From the NCBI GenBank assembly GCA_024734555.1, contig JANPWX010000168.1, forward strand, positions 903,630-967,629: a stretch of DNA of 64,000 nt, read 5' to 3'. A program made the translations under genes and the position numbers. Within the stretch, counting starts at the first letter, position 1; the number at the start of each line of letters is the position of its first letter. The notes beneath the pieces were generated by a model, which saw only the letters and a program-made list of their open reading frames with translations, was not told the origin of the DNA and made no database searches. Shown here in pieces: positions 26,181 to 39,431 of the stretch. The stretch comes from Trochalopteron elliotii. Lineage: Eukaryota > Chordata > Aves > Passeriformes > Leiothrichidae.

Positions 26181-28587
26181 CATCATTCTCTTTCTTTTTC
26201 CCCTCTCCAGTCCATTGCCAATCCAACCCCGCCAAGAAGACAGGAACCACTTGGTTCACATCCATCTTCTCATCCTGGTGGTGGCTGTAGCACAAGGTGG
26301 CACTGGAGTATTTTTGCATCTTTTAGGTGGCTGCTGCTTTCCTCCCTATAAACCAGGATTTTTTTTCCGTAAGGAATACAAACAAATTAGTGTACCATAT
26401 AAATAATTACCTTTATGTAAATGCATGTGATAAGATAAATGGACTCTGAAATGATTAACTAACCTTCCATTTAACAACATTTCTGACATTTGATTAGAGG
26501 AATGAAGTCCAACCAGCTTACCTGTGCCTCTTACTGTGGAATACCAAAGATGTGTAGTGGGCATTAAAGTGACTCAGCCATGCCTTGTTCTTCGTCACAT
26601 AGGTTGAAAATACGAAACATGAGGGGAAAAAATTAAGGAAGCACAAAAGCCAGCCAATTTTTGATGTCCAACCAGAGTCAGCTGCCACTAGGGCAAGAGC
26701 ACCTTCTTCTCACCGTTGGTCTTCATCGGTTTCTTTTGATCTGTGCTGCAGGTTAGGCTCAGGTTGACTTGAATCCTTGAATCCCAGCACCATCCAACCA
26801 GCACGGCACTGCATAGTGGTCAGCTGGGAAGCTAGTGATGCAGCAGCATTTTCCCAGGGCTGGTCCCAAGCTTATTGAGGCTTGCTGTCAGTAGCTCCAT
26901 GCAAGCGTGGCTGTTTTGGTTCAAGGTCTGGAGCTAGATCGTTCAGCGCTCATCTGGGGATTTCTGCACCACACCTTCCTGCCCAGTGTAGACATGTCCC
27001 AGGTCTATCATCATTTTCATCTGCCAGGCATTCAGACAAAATAATTAACTTAGCTCTGCCGGCACACATTCTTCACTCTAAATTATTTGTATCAAAGAGT
27101 GTTATTTCAACAAAATCTTTGTATTTAAATCACAAAAAAATAAACACGAGGAGAGTCAAACATTAAAAACACTGATTAAAAATCTAGAAAAACTTGACTG
27201 TGTTTTCTGGCACAGACAGATAATTAAAAGGATTTTTAAGAGTTTTCTCTGCACCAGGTAGAGATTTAGTGGTATTTTGTGCTAATCACCTTTAGGCTGC
27301 AGAGACAGTACCACAGCATAACACAAAATAAATGACCAGAAGGCTTAATGTTTTTTGTGATTTTTATTTAAAGTGATTTCATATTGCGAGCTTATGCCAA
27401 AAGGTTCATTTGTTTCTGAGTTTCTGGCTCTGAGGACTGTTATCCACGCTGTGAATTTACCACTGTGTTTGTCCACACAGTTATTGAAATGCATATAAAT
27501 AATTTTCAGGTGCCATTCAAGCTTATCTCTCTTTTGGTCCAAAACACCACTTTTGACATCTACCAATCAGAGCATTTTAACGACCTGCAATGCTGTATCT
27601 GCTGTGATTCATGAAAAAAGTCCCTTATCAGGCTAGGAATATCTTCTGCCTAAGAGCATACCTGCTGCAGGAGTGTTATACAACACCTCCTGCAATAGGT
27701 GGAGGAGTCTCCCCAGTCACTTCCCTACACTGTGAATTAAGTCCTGAAGTTCTTGTGGAAGTTATTTCATATACAAGAGTTTTTTGAGGTATCATTGGTT
27801 TTATGTTACCCAATTAGTGTTTCAGCCACTTTTTGAACTTCTGGACATTATGTTTTCACATCAAGACTCATCTTGATGCCTTTTGCCATACACCTCTTCT
27901 GCTGCAGAGGTCCCGAAGGGCAACCTGAGACACCTTCAGGTAAGACACAAGGCCACAGCCATCCTCAATGAATTCAGGTGTTGTTTGAGGCTGTTCCAGC
28001 TGCAAAGTCAGCAACACACATTCTGTGTTTCCTGGGTGTCTGAGGACCTGAAAAGTCTGGAGAGCTGATTTCACCCCTCTCTTCTCTGAAAGGCAGAATG
28101 AAACTGCGGCTCATTCTCCTGCTTTCAAGAGTGGTAGAAAAGGGGGCACCAAAAGTTTTGGGGTTTCTGTTACAGATTAATTATTTCGGGTCCTGCTGCT
28201 TGATGCCCTGCTTGTTGTGCCAGCTTTCCATAAACAAACTTTGGGAATCCTTGTTCTAATAGTATCTTTCCATCTTCTTAATGGCTATGTTTTTTCACTC
28301 CATATGGCCACTTCATCTGCATTAAGCCTCCTCACTTATAACAAAAAAATCCTTCTGTCGTTTCTGTGTTTAGCCAGGTCTGTTGCTCAGATGGTGCAAC
28401 CACTGAATGCTTAAGCTGAGTCTGTGTAAAATGTTGTTTCTCTAGCTATAGGCAAGGTCAGAAATAAATATCTTTGGTACCATATCTATTTAACTGAAAA
28501 CCTAACTAGACCTCCAAATCTGTGCGCTTGGCCACATATGTTAGAAACAGATCCTCAAGGAACTGATTTGTAATAGCCATTCCTACC

Positions 28588-28606
28588 ACCTCCTCCTCCT
28601 CCTCCC
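28588..28606. repeat. CCT trinucleotide repeat
   Basis: About six TCC/CCT units in otherwise unique sequence. Confidence 0.8.
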
Positions 28607-29280
28607 CAGAAGCCTGTGATTATATCCTGACTGTGTCCAAGGAAAGTTGGATAGGACTGAGTGAGGCTGAGAGAGAAATTTAATGTTGTTTTAATACCTT
28701 TGCATCTTGGCTGCACTGGACCAAAGGTCCCATGTTTCCAATGCTAGCTGACAAGGAATGTAGGTAAAACAGAGAAAAACAGCAGAGCAGAAAGAGCATA
28801 TGGTAGTTACATGCAATTTCCTCTGTTCCAGGTATCTCTTCCCATCCTAAGTCATGGACAATGTCCCTGTACCTGTAGGTCTTCCATTAATTTGTCAAAT
28901 CACTTCTTGAGCACAATGAAAACTTGAGCATCAGCAGCACAGCCAGCACATGTCAGCATGGCAAAAATCTTCCTCCTGTTTGTTTCAAACTTGCTGGATG
29001 ATAATTTTATCTGGCCAGCCCTAATCTTATGCAGAACAATGATCAACTGTTCCTGATTCACTTTCTCTGTTGTCACAATTAACTCCACAGATCATCTCTA
29101 CTGTATTTTTCTTTAGGTCTTATTCTACTGAGTTATTTATTACAGGATCTATCCTATGCTTTTTTTTTTTTAATCACTGCTGTTCTCTGTTTCTCTTCCC
29201 TCCTGCTTTATTTTTTATGAGAAAAAAGATCAGAAATGCATGTGGTAGCAAGAGCAGGAACTTAAAATGACTGAAAAACA

Positions 29281-29331
29281 TTTCTCTTCTCTTCTCTTCT
29301 CTTCTCTTCTCTTCTCTTCTCTTCTCTTCTC
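29281..29331. repeat. TTCTC pentanucleotide microsatellite, cut by a gap
   Basis: Nearly perfect TTCTC/CTTCT units run for at least 51 bases and continue directly into the block of unknown bases. On the other side of the gap the sequence restarts as non-repetitive, so the true length of the array is unknown and it probably extends into the gap. Confidence 0.95.
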
Positions 29332-29728
29332 NNNNNNNNNNNNNNNNNNNNNNNNNNNNNNNNNNNNNNNNNNNNNNNNNNNNNNNNNNNNNNNNNNNNN
29401 NNNNNNNNNNNNNNNNNNNNNNNNNNNNNNNNNNNNNNNNNNNNNNNNNNNNNNNNNNNNNNNNNNNNNNNNNNNNNNNNNNNNNNNNNNNNNNNNNNNN
29501 NNNNNNNNNNNNNNNNNNNNNNNNNNNNNNNNNNNNNNNNNNNNNNNNNNNNNNNNNNNNNNNNNNNNNNNNNNNNNNNNNNNNNNNNNNNNNNNNNNNN
29601 NNNNNNNNNNNNNNNNNNNNNNNNNNNNNNNNNNNNNNNNNNNNNNNNNNNNNNNNNNNNNNNNNNNNNNNNNNNNNNNNNNNNNNNNNNNNNNNNNNNN
29701 NNNNNNNNNNNNNNNNNNNNNNNNNNNN
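29332..29728. other. Assembly gap, 397 unknown bases
   Basis: A block of N. It begins inside the TTCTC microsatellite, so the gap was most likely caused by failure to assemble through the repeat. Reading frames that appear to cross it are artefacts of translating N. Confidence 0.99.
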
Positions 29729-31158
29729 CTGCCTTTTCCTATTAACTCTAACTATGCTCATTAAAGACCTCAATCAAAATTAGCTTTTGCTCATGAAGGA
29801 GGTTTCCATTAACTTATACATGAGCTAGGTGTTGGCTTTCCTACTGTCTAAAGGTGGAAAAACAGAAGTGGGAAAACACATCATTGCAGTGGCCCAACTG
29901 AACAAACGTAGTATCACACCAGATAAAGCCCAATCCATCAAACCTGGATTTTACAACGCTGATAAGATCCATGCCATTGACTTCAGTGTGGTCAGACTAA
30001 CTCTCCAGGTCTTTATTTCCCTCCAAGAGCCATTAGCAGAGTCATCAGGTACCCATGACAGCACACTGGTTGCCTCAGTCCCTAGGTGACAGGACATCCC
30101 TGTAAATAAGGCCAGGATATTTTAAATTCACTGACAGATTAGCTGCAAACAGACAGGTCCTTTTGTCATGGCACTCAGGATGAGAGTACTTTTTCTTTGA
30201 GGTGGCCATGACACATTTTCTCTACTGTATAATCTTCTTCTTGATCTTTTGAAATGTTGTCTTAGATCTTTATTTTCAGACAGCCTTCTTTTGCCTGAAG
30301 TGCTTTGTCTTAACACTTAGACTGGCCAACGGGACATTATTAGCAAAGGAAGCTGATTTAATTGGGCACTGGGAAGCTGTGGCAGTTGTTTGGCTTCTTC
30401 ATGCTCAGAATTCTTCTCTCAGCTTCCGGTGATGCATTATTTCTGAATTTCTGCTTGCATGTTGTCTCTTAGTAGTTCTATTTCCAGCACTCAGTTACGC
30501 TTTTATTACCTCACAGCCATAAATATGTCTCCAGCAGACCCCATGGCAAGGTGCTGCCCTAAGGGACAATGTCTTTTCCCCTATATCACCAGGTGTGTCT
30601 CGAAACTTTGCCTCCACTCTCTACCCCTGCCTTCCCCCCCATCTGGAAAGCAGATTTTTCAATCAGTGTATCTGTGCAGCAGGTTCAAAGGCAGGCTAAT
30701 TCTTCAGCAGCACTATAAATAAGCCTGTCTCTCTCTCTGCTCCTCCAGTTCAGCAGCTCAGGCCTCCTGGTGCCATAAAAGTCACCGTCACTGGAACCTT
30801 TGCTCCGTGGCTGCACATTTTTGGGCAATAGGGCATGTAACACACTTTTGAGTCTTCATATGCCAAGATGCAGAAAATCAATTTTAATGTCCCTACAAAG
30901 AAGAGCTAGTGGAGCGAGAGGCTATCAATACTGCCAGACACTCTCATGCGCTGGAGGTATGACGAGAAACGCTACAGAAATAAAATAAAAAGAGGTTCAG
31001 TGCTTTCTTTAGCCCCTCACTGTTGTGACAGGAATCAGCAGCATAACACAGTGCAGAGGAATGGAAATGGAAAATGAGTGTTGTCTTCATTGGGTCCTTA
31101 AGAAATATTTGTCTCAATAAAATGAAAAATTGAAGGATTATGCATTCTTTGCCTGTTA
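29729..31158. other. Unique non-coding sequence, no gene seen
   Basis: No gene, RNA or transposon is recognised here. A short CT-rich patch lies near 30726-30739. The open frames are all under 90 codons and featureless. Confidence 0.6.
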
Positions 31159-31238
31159 TCACAGAATCATAAAATGGTTTGGGTTAAAAGGGACCTTAAA
31201 GATTATCCAGTTCCAACCTCTCTGACATGGGGAGGGTT
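31159..31238 (-). mobile_element. CR1 LINE 3'-end fragment, antisense orientation
   Basis: Begins with TCACAGAATCATAAAATGG, the reverse complement of the CR1 terminal ATTCTATGATTCTGTGA-type repeat. It continues with a close match to the reverse complement of the conserved avian CR1 3' region (GGACCTTAAAGATTATCCAG, then TTCCAACC). The match fades after about 80 bases, so this is a short 5'-truncated copy on the minus strand. Several substitutions relative to the usual CR1 tail suggest moderate age. No coding capacity remains. Confidence 0.9.
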
Positions 31239-34200
31239 CTGTTAGTAATTTTACTCTGCTCATGTCAGCACCAGACCAAATGAGAAAATCGAAAAGTCAC
31301 ATCTAGAAACCTACAATACCTGAAAAGAGTGTTGAGAGAAATTTCCAAAGACAGAAGTAATTAAATACTAAAGTAATGGTACTATAAGGATCTCCTTGTA
31401 GCTTTATTTACAATCCCTAGTTCATATCAGTCAGTAATAATTGGCTTTACCATATCTTGCTGCATCTGAGGCACCAAACTATCCATACCTTGATTTTTTA
31501 AGCCCTCACACTAGCTCCAAAATTCATAGTGGTTGAACTCCACAGATGAGAAAATAGAAAGTGAAAAGGAGAGAGAGAACAAATCAAAGCAATCAATTCA
31601 AACAAAACTGTTTCTTACAAGCTGAACAGTAAATGTCTTCAGAATGTTTCGCTTCAGGGTTTTGACAGAGGCAAATTCTAAAATCTTGGAATACATGGTA
31701 GAAAACAAGTCAACAGTTTTGTCAGCAAGTAACACATAAATGGGAATTATTTCAATCATATGAGAATCTTAACCTTTGCAACTGTGCCTTTCGAGGGATA
31801 TTTCGAGTAGAGAGCGAACTGACACCCTGTGGAATGCTCACACAAGGCATGTTCTTGTTCTTCCAGTTTTCCTCGGCGCGTCTGCTGCCTCTAACCTCCT
31901 CCTTCCCAGCTGCATCCTGAAACAATTTCTCGGCACAGTCCAAGCACAGGGCTATCTGCTGGGTTTGTTTAGCAATGGGGAAGGGTTGTGCTGGGCAAGT
32001 CTTCTCTGTTAATGTGCAGATACTGACACCCACAACACATCAGCACAGCACTTGGCACGGTGAAAGTCTTTTTGGGCTGGATTTATAAGAAATATAAACA
32101 TATGATCAACAGGTGGGTTTAGCTGGTGTTTTCTCCTACATGTCCTCCCAATAACAACATAATGTAAGCAACTTCAGAAAGGAATAATGCTGAGTGAAAA
32201 GAGAGAAATATAATAAAGCTGTGAGAAACATGTTCACACAGTGCATTTAAATGTGCACTGAATTACAAATGAGGTGATTCCATAGAAACATCTACAATTA
32301 AAAAAAAAAAGTTTGGTGTGAATAGATCTTTCGCCTTTGAACCTGTTTGCAGAATTATACAGGTATCCCTGTCCATTCTATTAAAAAAAATATATAGCTT
32401 GAGAAAAATTAAAAAAGAACAAGTCTGAGGGATTGTATCAGGAAAAAAAATACTCAAGCACAAAAAACAATTCATGGTAATCACACAAAACAGGGACTTA
32501 CAAGCACTTAAAAAACACCACAGTATCCTGTAGGGTAACAAACATACAGACATGGTATCAGAAAAGGAAGTTAGGCATTTTGAGTGCTGCACATCCTCAA
32601 AATACATAAAGTTGAAAATAGGTATTCAATATGCAATGCAAAAAAAATTTCTAAATTATTAAATCTATGCTGTCTTTCTGTGAGCACTACTTGCTTATAA
32701 CAGCTACTTCAGTGAAGCCTTCTAAACCCACTGAAACCATCACAGCTTTTACTACATTATTTCACAGAAGAATCACAGCTTAGTGTTTCGCTGTGGTGCA
32801 TGAAATAATTTTAATATTCGTACCGCTGAAAAGGCATGGCCAGTGTTCTGCTGCTACAAATGGTTCTGTTTTGTTAGAAACCCACTGGAGATGGGATGAT
32901 TGGTGGCTGTGAATGCATGTGTAGATAATGAACTCAGGGTTCACAGAGCTGTCATTTTCTGGGAATAAATAAATCACATGCTGAGTTATTTTACTAAATT
33001 ACAGTTGTGTACATCACTTTGATATATAAAGTAATGTTATATTTTTATTTGAGATAGAGAAGAATTTCACAATAATTATTATTAATGCATATTGTAACTT
33101 ACACGTATAGCCACGAAACACTCTGAGAAATTTAGGGAAGTTTGGAAAAAGATGCTTTTCCCAACAGTAGGAAAAACACATATCCTGTAGATGAGGCTTT
33201 TCAAAGAAAATCCCAGAGGGAAGAGGGAGGTTGTTTCTAGCAAAGGTTTAACCTCCCTGCTTCCCAGCCCATCTCTGTTTTGACAAACATCCCTTATGTC
33301 CATTGGAAAGCAGTTTCCTTGCAAAATTCCCAGCCAGCTGGAATTGGGAGTTACAGCTATTTCCTTCCAGAGTTTGCTTTCTACAACAGAGCAGTGCAGG
33401 TCGCAACGCTTGAGACAAATATGTCTTTAACATCAGTGGCATACCAAGCAACTACCCTTCCCCTGTGTGTGCCAAGCTGTGCAGGATCAGGTGTCCATTC
33501 TTCTTCTGCCACAATTTAAAAGCAAGTGTGTGAGATATTACTGCAAAACTCACCTCTGCAGTACAGGAACACTAAAAATGTGTTGCTGCTTTTCACACAG
33601 AATATTCTACCACTATGAGGCTTTGCTCACTGGGGGAGACAAACTGGTTTCTGATATAAATCCAGAGATGTCCAAGTCTTTTTTTGTTTGTGGAGGGGGT
33701 TTTTTCACATTAGGAAACAATTAATTTCATGATGTTTATGAACTGTTAAAAATAACTATACTCATTTTTCTCTTTTCCACAGTCAGTTCTCTGCAGAGGC
33801 TACCACATGAAAATTCAGGGATGTAAATTTCGATGAACCTGCAGACACATTTATTCATGATGCATTTTAAGAGCTTAAAGCAGAAATGCAATGCAGCTCA
33901 TTAACTTTCCTTTCAGTGGTCCTGAGGCATACACCAACAGCTTATTACACTGATGTACTATACAATTTGCTTTTTGCCAGTTCTCAAAAAAACAAACAAG
34001 CCTATACAACCAAAATTTAAATGATAACTTTTGGGTTCACATGCAACATGTATGTACTGCATATCTTCTGTGTTCACTTGGTATTTATCAGCACTGTGAA
34101 TAGCCCCTCCCCAATTTGTGTATTAACTTGAGTGATTGGCAGAAGCTGTACCTAGCATGTTTTCAGGTGTTGAGTCAGAAATTCATCCTGTAGAAATGCC

Positions 34201-34447
34201 AACCAGCACTAATCTCTCAGGGTATGTACACATGACTATAGGTGTAGGCAGGATTAAGGTTAGTTATTTTTTGACTCAGTGGCATCTGGCAGAGCATTCC
34301 TTGCTCTGCCCATATGCACCTGTTGGAGTAGTTAACATGGTGCAAAAACTGGTATAAGTGTGACATTTTTGTTAGCCTCTAACTTAACATCTGTTATATG
34401 TTTGCAGAAGCCTTACAAAGGTTAGGAACAAACTATGTACATTTAAT

Positions 34448-34491
34448 AACAAACAAACAAACAATCAAACAACCCAAAACAAAACAAAAAA
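34448..34491. repeat. AAAC-type low-complexity tract
   Basis: Imperfect repeats of AAAC with occasional T and C substitutions, ending in a short A run. Confidence 0.85.
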
Positions 34492-37400
34492 GTGGTGTGT
34501 CCTTTCTTTTGTGTTTTCTTCTCTCTGGTAGATCAAATCTTATAAAACCATCAGTGAGAAATAGTGCCCAGAGTGTTGGCCTAAAGGAACAGGGAACGGA
34601 TTGAAAGAAGAGAGAAGGAAGAAATTCAGAGAGTGCAGATGACACCTGAGCTCAGTGTCTGCAGGTGTAGGAGGAAAGGAATGGATCTAAAATGGTTTCA
34701 ATCCCAGCTCCCTTTCCTTTTACTGCCTTTCTTTTCAGTTTAAGAAACAAGAAAGGGGTCACAGTGCTTTATTCGAAGCCCTTCAAGCCATCAGCTGGCT
34801 GTTTATCCATCAGGAGCCTGAGTGCTCTGACAGAGGTGATCAGTGAAATCAGTCACCATCCTCCTTTTTCCTTCTCAACCTGGGTTTGAGAGCATCCCTG
34901 ATCAGAGGGGTAAAAACCCTTTCTAAGTGTTCTGAGTCACAGCCCTCCACTGAAAGGGCTCCCTTCAAAGGTGCAGCATCTCTTTATATAGCAAGAAACT
35001 TTTTTGATTCAGAAGGAGCTGCTTTGGCTCCAGAAAGCAGCACTGAACACTTGTCCTACATTGCTTCCTGAAAGGGAGCATTTCAGCTGCCACTGAGTCT
35101 GCAGGACCAGGCATGCTGCAGGAGGACTGCCAGAGGACAATAAACATCAGCCCAGTGCAGGACAACTGCAGCATCTCTGCCATCCAGCATGAATGCCTGT
35201 GCATCCTGTCCTGTGGTTTAGAATATTAGAAAAATTAGAAATCTCTTTATCAGAGAGAGCCTCCCTCCCTGGGTCTTTCTCCAGCTCACTGTCTCATCCC
35301 TTTTTCAGCCACTCCTCCTCCCTGCCCAGACACATTCCTTCCCAACCCCTCCCAACCTCAAGCCAAGGCTGGAGAGCCTCCACAGGGGCCTTGAGTTCCT
35401 TACATGAATGGATGGTTATAAATGTTCTCAAATGTGGTGGCTCCCATACACTGAAAACAGTTTTCTTTATCCTGAGGGAAAGACTATTATTCAGACAAGC
35501 CTTCCCTAATGTTTTTATCCCTCTGTTTCCCACCTTACAAACAGCAAATTGAATTAGACTCTCAGACAACTGTTGATGTGGGAGAGGAAGAGCAAACACT
35601 GACGTGTACATACACACTTCTTAAGGATCTGCCTCTTAGTTTAACAAAAACAACCTTCTGTTATTCAGCCTTAGTATGCCTGGATGATTTAAACAAAAGC
35701 TTTTGAGCACTGCTACTCATTCCCTAAGGGGGGTGTGGGGAGAGCAGAAGCTTTCCATGCAGCTCTAAACTCACAGTTAAGGTTTGGTTCATCCGAGAGG
35801 ATGAATGGGAAAAAACCTAAAAACTTATTTCCAGAACGTAGACTTTTCTAGACATTTTCCATGGTGCCCACGAGGTGCCAGAGACCTAGCTCAGCTCCAG
35901 AGCATGACTGCAGAGCAGCTCCCAGAGGAACCATGGGCCATGAGGACACACCATCCTACAGACACAGTGCAGCAAACACCCACTCACAGGCACTGCAGAG
36001 GCACAAGTTGTCCCCACACATCCTCACACCACCACCACAGATGGGATGGTGTAGGATGGCTGGAAGCACTTCCCTGGGAGACCCTTCCCAAGCAGGCCAG
36101 CCTCCCAGGCAGCACCATGCTGGGCGTCTCCTCTTCCCACAGGCCCTTGTTCCAGAGGGCTGTCCATGGGTGTTGGTTTTTGCTTCCGTGGTTTAAACAT
36201 TTCCTGAAATGTCAAAACTTGTCATCAGTAACTAGGTCAGACTGGCTGGAGCACTGTGTAGGCTCCTCCTGAAATCTCACCAATGTGTCTCACTCAGTGT
36301 CCTTTCATTCCTGGGCTTTTTTTGCCACATCTAAGCCCAAGCCATACCAATAAATGAAAGTTAACCCTGAAACTCAGTCTAACTTTTGTCCTAATGTGGC
36401 TTTGAGCCAAAGGCAAAGAGTTAGTGCTTTAATCCACTTCACCATCTATCCCTCTGGGGGTTCATAACTCAGCCATGAATGTTTGTTTTGAGCTGAAACT
36501 TGCAGTGCAGGTTCTCCTCCAAGGAGCTGCGGCAGGGCAGAAGGTAGCTGGAGAGCACCCTGGCACCCTGGGGCAGGGCACTGGGAAAGCTGTGAGGGAG
36601 AGGAAGGGGAAAGGGAGAGCCCCTCTGCAGGGAGAGGGATGGGAAATGAGGCAGGGTGCAGTCTGGAAGGGAAGAAAGGAGGGAAACACTACAAGACAAG
36701 TATGCAATAATTCCTTCATCTTTGACTTGCGTATTCTCACTCTCTTACGGTTTGCCTGGACTGACTCTTTACTCTTCACACAGAGACTGGGACTTGCTTT
36801 CTCCTCATCCTGGTCAGATGGTGTTGGTGTCAGCATAGTGCTCTGAAGCAATACCATAATCCCAGTGATAATAATATCAGTGTGACTGTTTCATATTCCT
36901 AAAACTGATCACATTTGAATTTGGGGGAGGGGCGTACATTTTTACATCCTTGCAAGTTTCATACAGATTTTTAGAAGATTCAAGCAAACAGCGTACTTTA
37001 TCTGAGGTCCTACCATTGGGATATCTGCATGTCTCAGGCTTTAGGGTGTTTTTCTGTTGTTTTTTTTATAATGCCCTTGAGAAGAGTGGAAAAGCTGCCT
37101 CTGTTTTACAGAAGAGAAACAGGGATATAGAGCAGCTAGACGCCTTCCCTGAGGCCAGGTAGGATGTCTCAAGCAAAGCAAAGAATGAAAATGTTTCATG
37201 GAATCCAGACTGCTGAAGTCCTGTGGTGGATTTCCAAGCACAGGGACACTGAGATGTGAACTATGACCTCTACTGACTGAAAAATAACATTAAGCATTCT
37301 CTTACCAGAACACAAAGTACTTATATATGCCATGTTTACCAATTGTTTTTCAGTCCTGATTCCTAGAATAACATCTTCAATTGATTTAGTGCAAAGCTTG

Positions 37401-39415
37401 GTGGAATTATAACATTAATGGACCTAATGCAAGATTTTCCATTTTTAAAATCCTCTTTCTGACATGAACCTTCTAAACACATCTTACTGAGCAGCTCTCT
37501 TATTTCTCCTATGTAGCTACTCCTTATTTTAAAAGTCTTTTCATGGGTAGCAGTTAGTTATTCTGAATTTTGAAACTCCATAGGGAAAACAATCTTTATA
37601 ACCTAAAGGCCTCCTTATATGGGCACACCTACCACCATGCCTGAATGATAGGTACACCATCAAAGATTGCTGTGGATGTGAGCATGTTAAATTATGTTTT
37701 AGCATGCTTAACAGTTATTTAACAGTGGTACAGTCACTGAAGCTGTAAATTTTCTGACAACTTTTCGATTGATCCAAGCTGCTTGATTTGAAGCAGGGAC
37801 CAAGTTGCAGTAAGAAAGCTCCTGGAAAATCCATGCTTTTTAACAGCTACGAGTCAGTGTGAGGGTATCCATGCTTAAGCAAGAAGCTGGAAAGCTGAAG
37901 GATGAACTCCGATGAGAAAAGCATGTCCCGGTTTCCCATGGCACCTCAGCGTCATGTGCTATACTGAAAGGAATGACTGGCACACCCTACATAGCTCTGT
38001 GCCTTGTACAGGAAAATGGCCAAAAAAAGGTGTCACATGAGCACTGCAGCCATAATTGACCACCTGCAGGGGCTCTTGCAACAGAGTGTAGCCACCAGGT
38101 TTGCAGTCCTCTGTCTTGGGAGTCCCACCAGAGTACAAATAACAAGGCTGCAGATGTGGTCATGCTGCTGAGGCATTCTCTGGGCCACCCAGCGCTGACC
38201 TCCTGTCATCAGCAAGCCCACTTTGGCCAAATGCCTTGCACAAGAGTGGCTTTTGACTGATGCCATTGAGCAGATCAGGACCACAGCAAGTGGTCACTCC
38301 CACTCCTTGAGTTGCTGAGTCATTAACAGGAAAATATAGGCAATGATTCACCCTACATGCATGGGATGGGTGCACTGCAGTGGCTGTGCCATGCCTCGTT
38401 ACCAGCTGGCTTGCCACAAAGAGAAATCTTTGCATACTTTCCAAACAGTATTTCACTACATGCTAATGACAGAAAAGGCCAGAAATTTTGCTGGGATACC
38501 ACCAGGGATGGCTACAGAAGACCAAGGGGTCTGAGGCTCACAGATCCCCATCTACAGGTGCTTTGCACCACAGGCACGTACACCATTGATAAATGTGGAT
38601 GAGCACAGAAGAGACGTGGGAGTGTCATCCTAGGAATATTAACTTAAACTTCCTGAAAGATATGCTCAGATTTCAAGCACATCTGATACTTGGAAATATA
38701 GGACTGATTTCTCCTCTACATTTTACTCTGTCCCACTCGTGGCATTACAAAAAGTGGCTCAGCCTTACTCCCTAATGTATGCAATGTATATTTCACAACC
38801 AGCAGCCCAAGTGAGAAACCGAGCCTGCAGGCAGGCAGAATAAGCCATTACTGAAGATTCCCTTTGAGATGGAAAAATGAACAACCATAAAACCCCAGTA
38901 TTAATGTGGGATATCAAAAGATGCCTCAGTGGAGGTCATGTGTCTTACCTGCTTTCTCATTTCCAAAGTCAAATTAGCACTCTTGGAAGTACCAGTGTTT
39001 ACCCAGGAGCCATTAAATGATCTCTGGGTTCAGGCAAAGATCTAATGACTAAGCAAAACCATTTTACACCTCATTTCAGCTGTGCACACTGCTTTGAACT
39101 GGTGCTCCAGTCACAGTGTGGGCTCTGGTCCCTGGCACTCCACTGGGGAAAGGGGTGTGGGGCCCATCAGAAGAAAGCTACTTCTGGGAAAGCCTTCAGA
39201 CCACAAGATGACACACTGCCAGTCACCACCCACCTGCTCTTCATCACCTGCCCGCTCTCTCACCTGTGTTTATCTGGTGGCTGCTCTTCTTTTCATTAAA
39301 TAGCACAAGATCAATATAATTTGACCTTCTTGCACCCAAGCCCTGGTCCTCTGTCTAGTCCTTCTCCACAGCCACGTTCTCATAAAAGAAGCAGGAATAA
39401 CAAGCAAAAATTCTT

Positions 39416-39431
39416 GAGAGAGAGAGAGAGA
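39416..39431. repeat. GA dinucleotide repeat, 8 units
   Basis: Eight uninterrupted GA units in unique sequence. Confidence 0.9.

Larger units (their letters stand above)
12961..29280. other. Unique non-coding sequence, no gene seen
   Basis: About 16 kb with no supportable gene. Open frames are at most about 125 codons and none resembles a known protein. The distinctive local features are a perfect hairpin at 15344-15385, a weaker inverted repeat at 16692-16730, a short promoter-like motif group at 22821-22862, and several simple repeats. A relatively GC-rich interval at about 24.3-25.3 kb has few CpGs and no convincing exon. Confidence 0.6.

Noticed and set aside
29174..29773. Reading frames on both strands crossing the N block
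   Set aside because: Most of their length is unknown sequence and the rest is the TTCTC repeat and its flanks, so they are artefacts.
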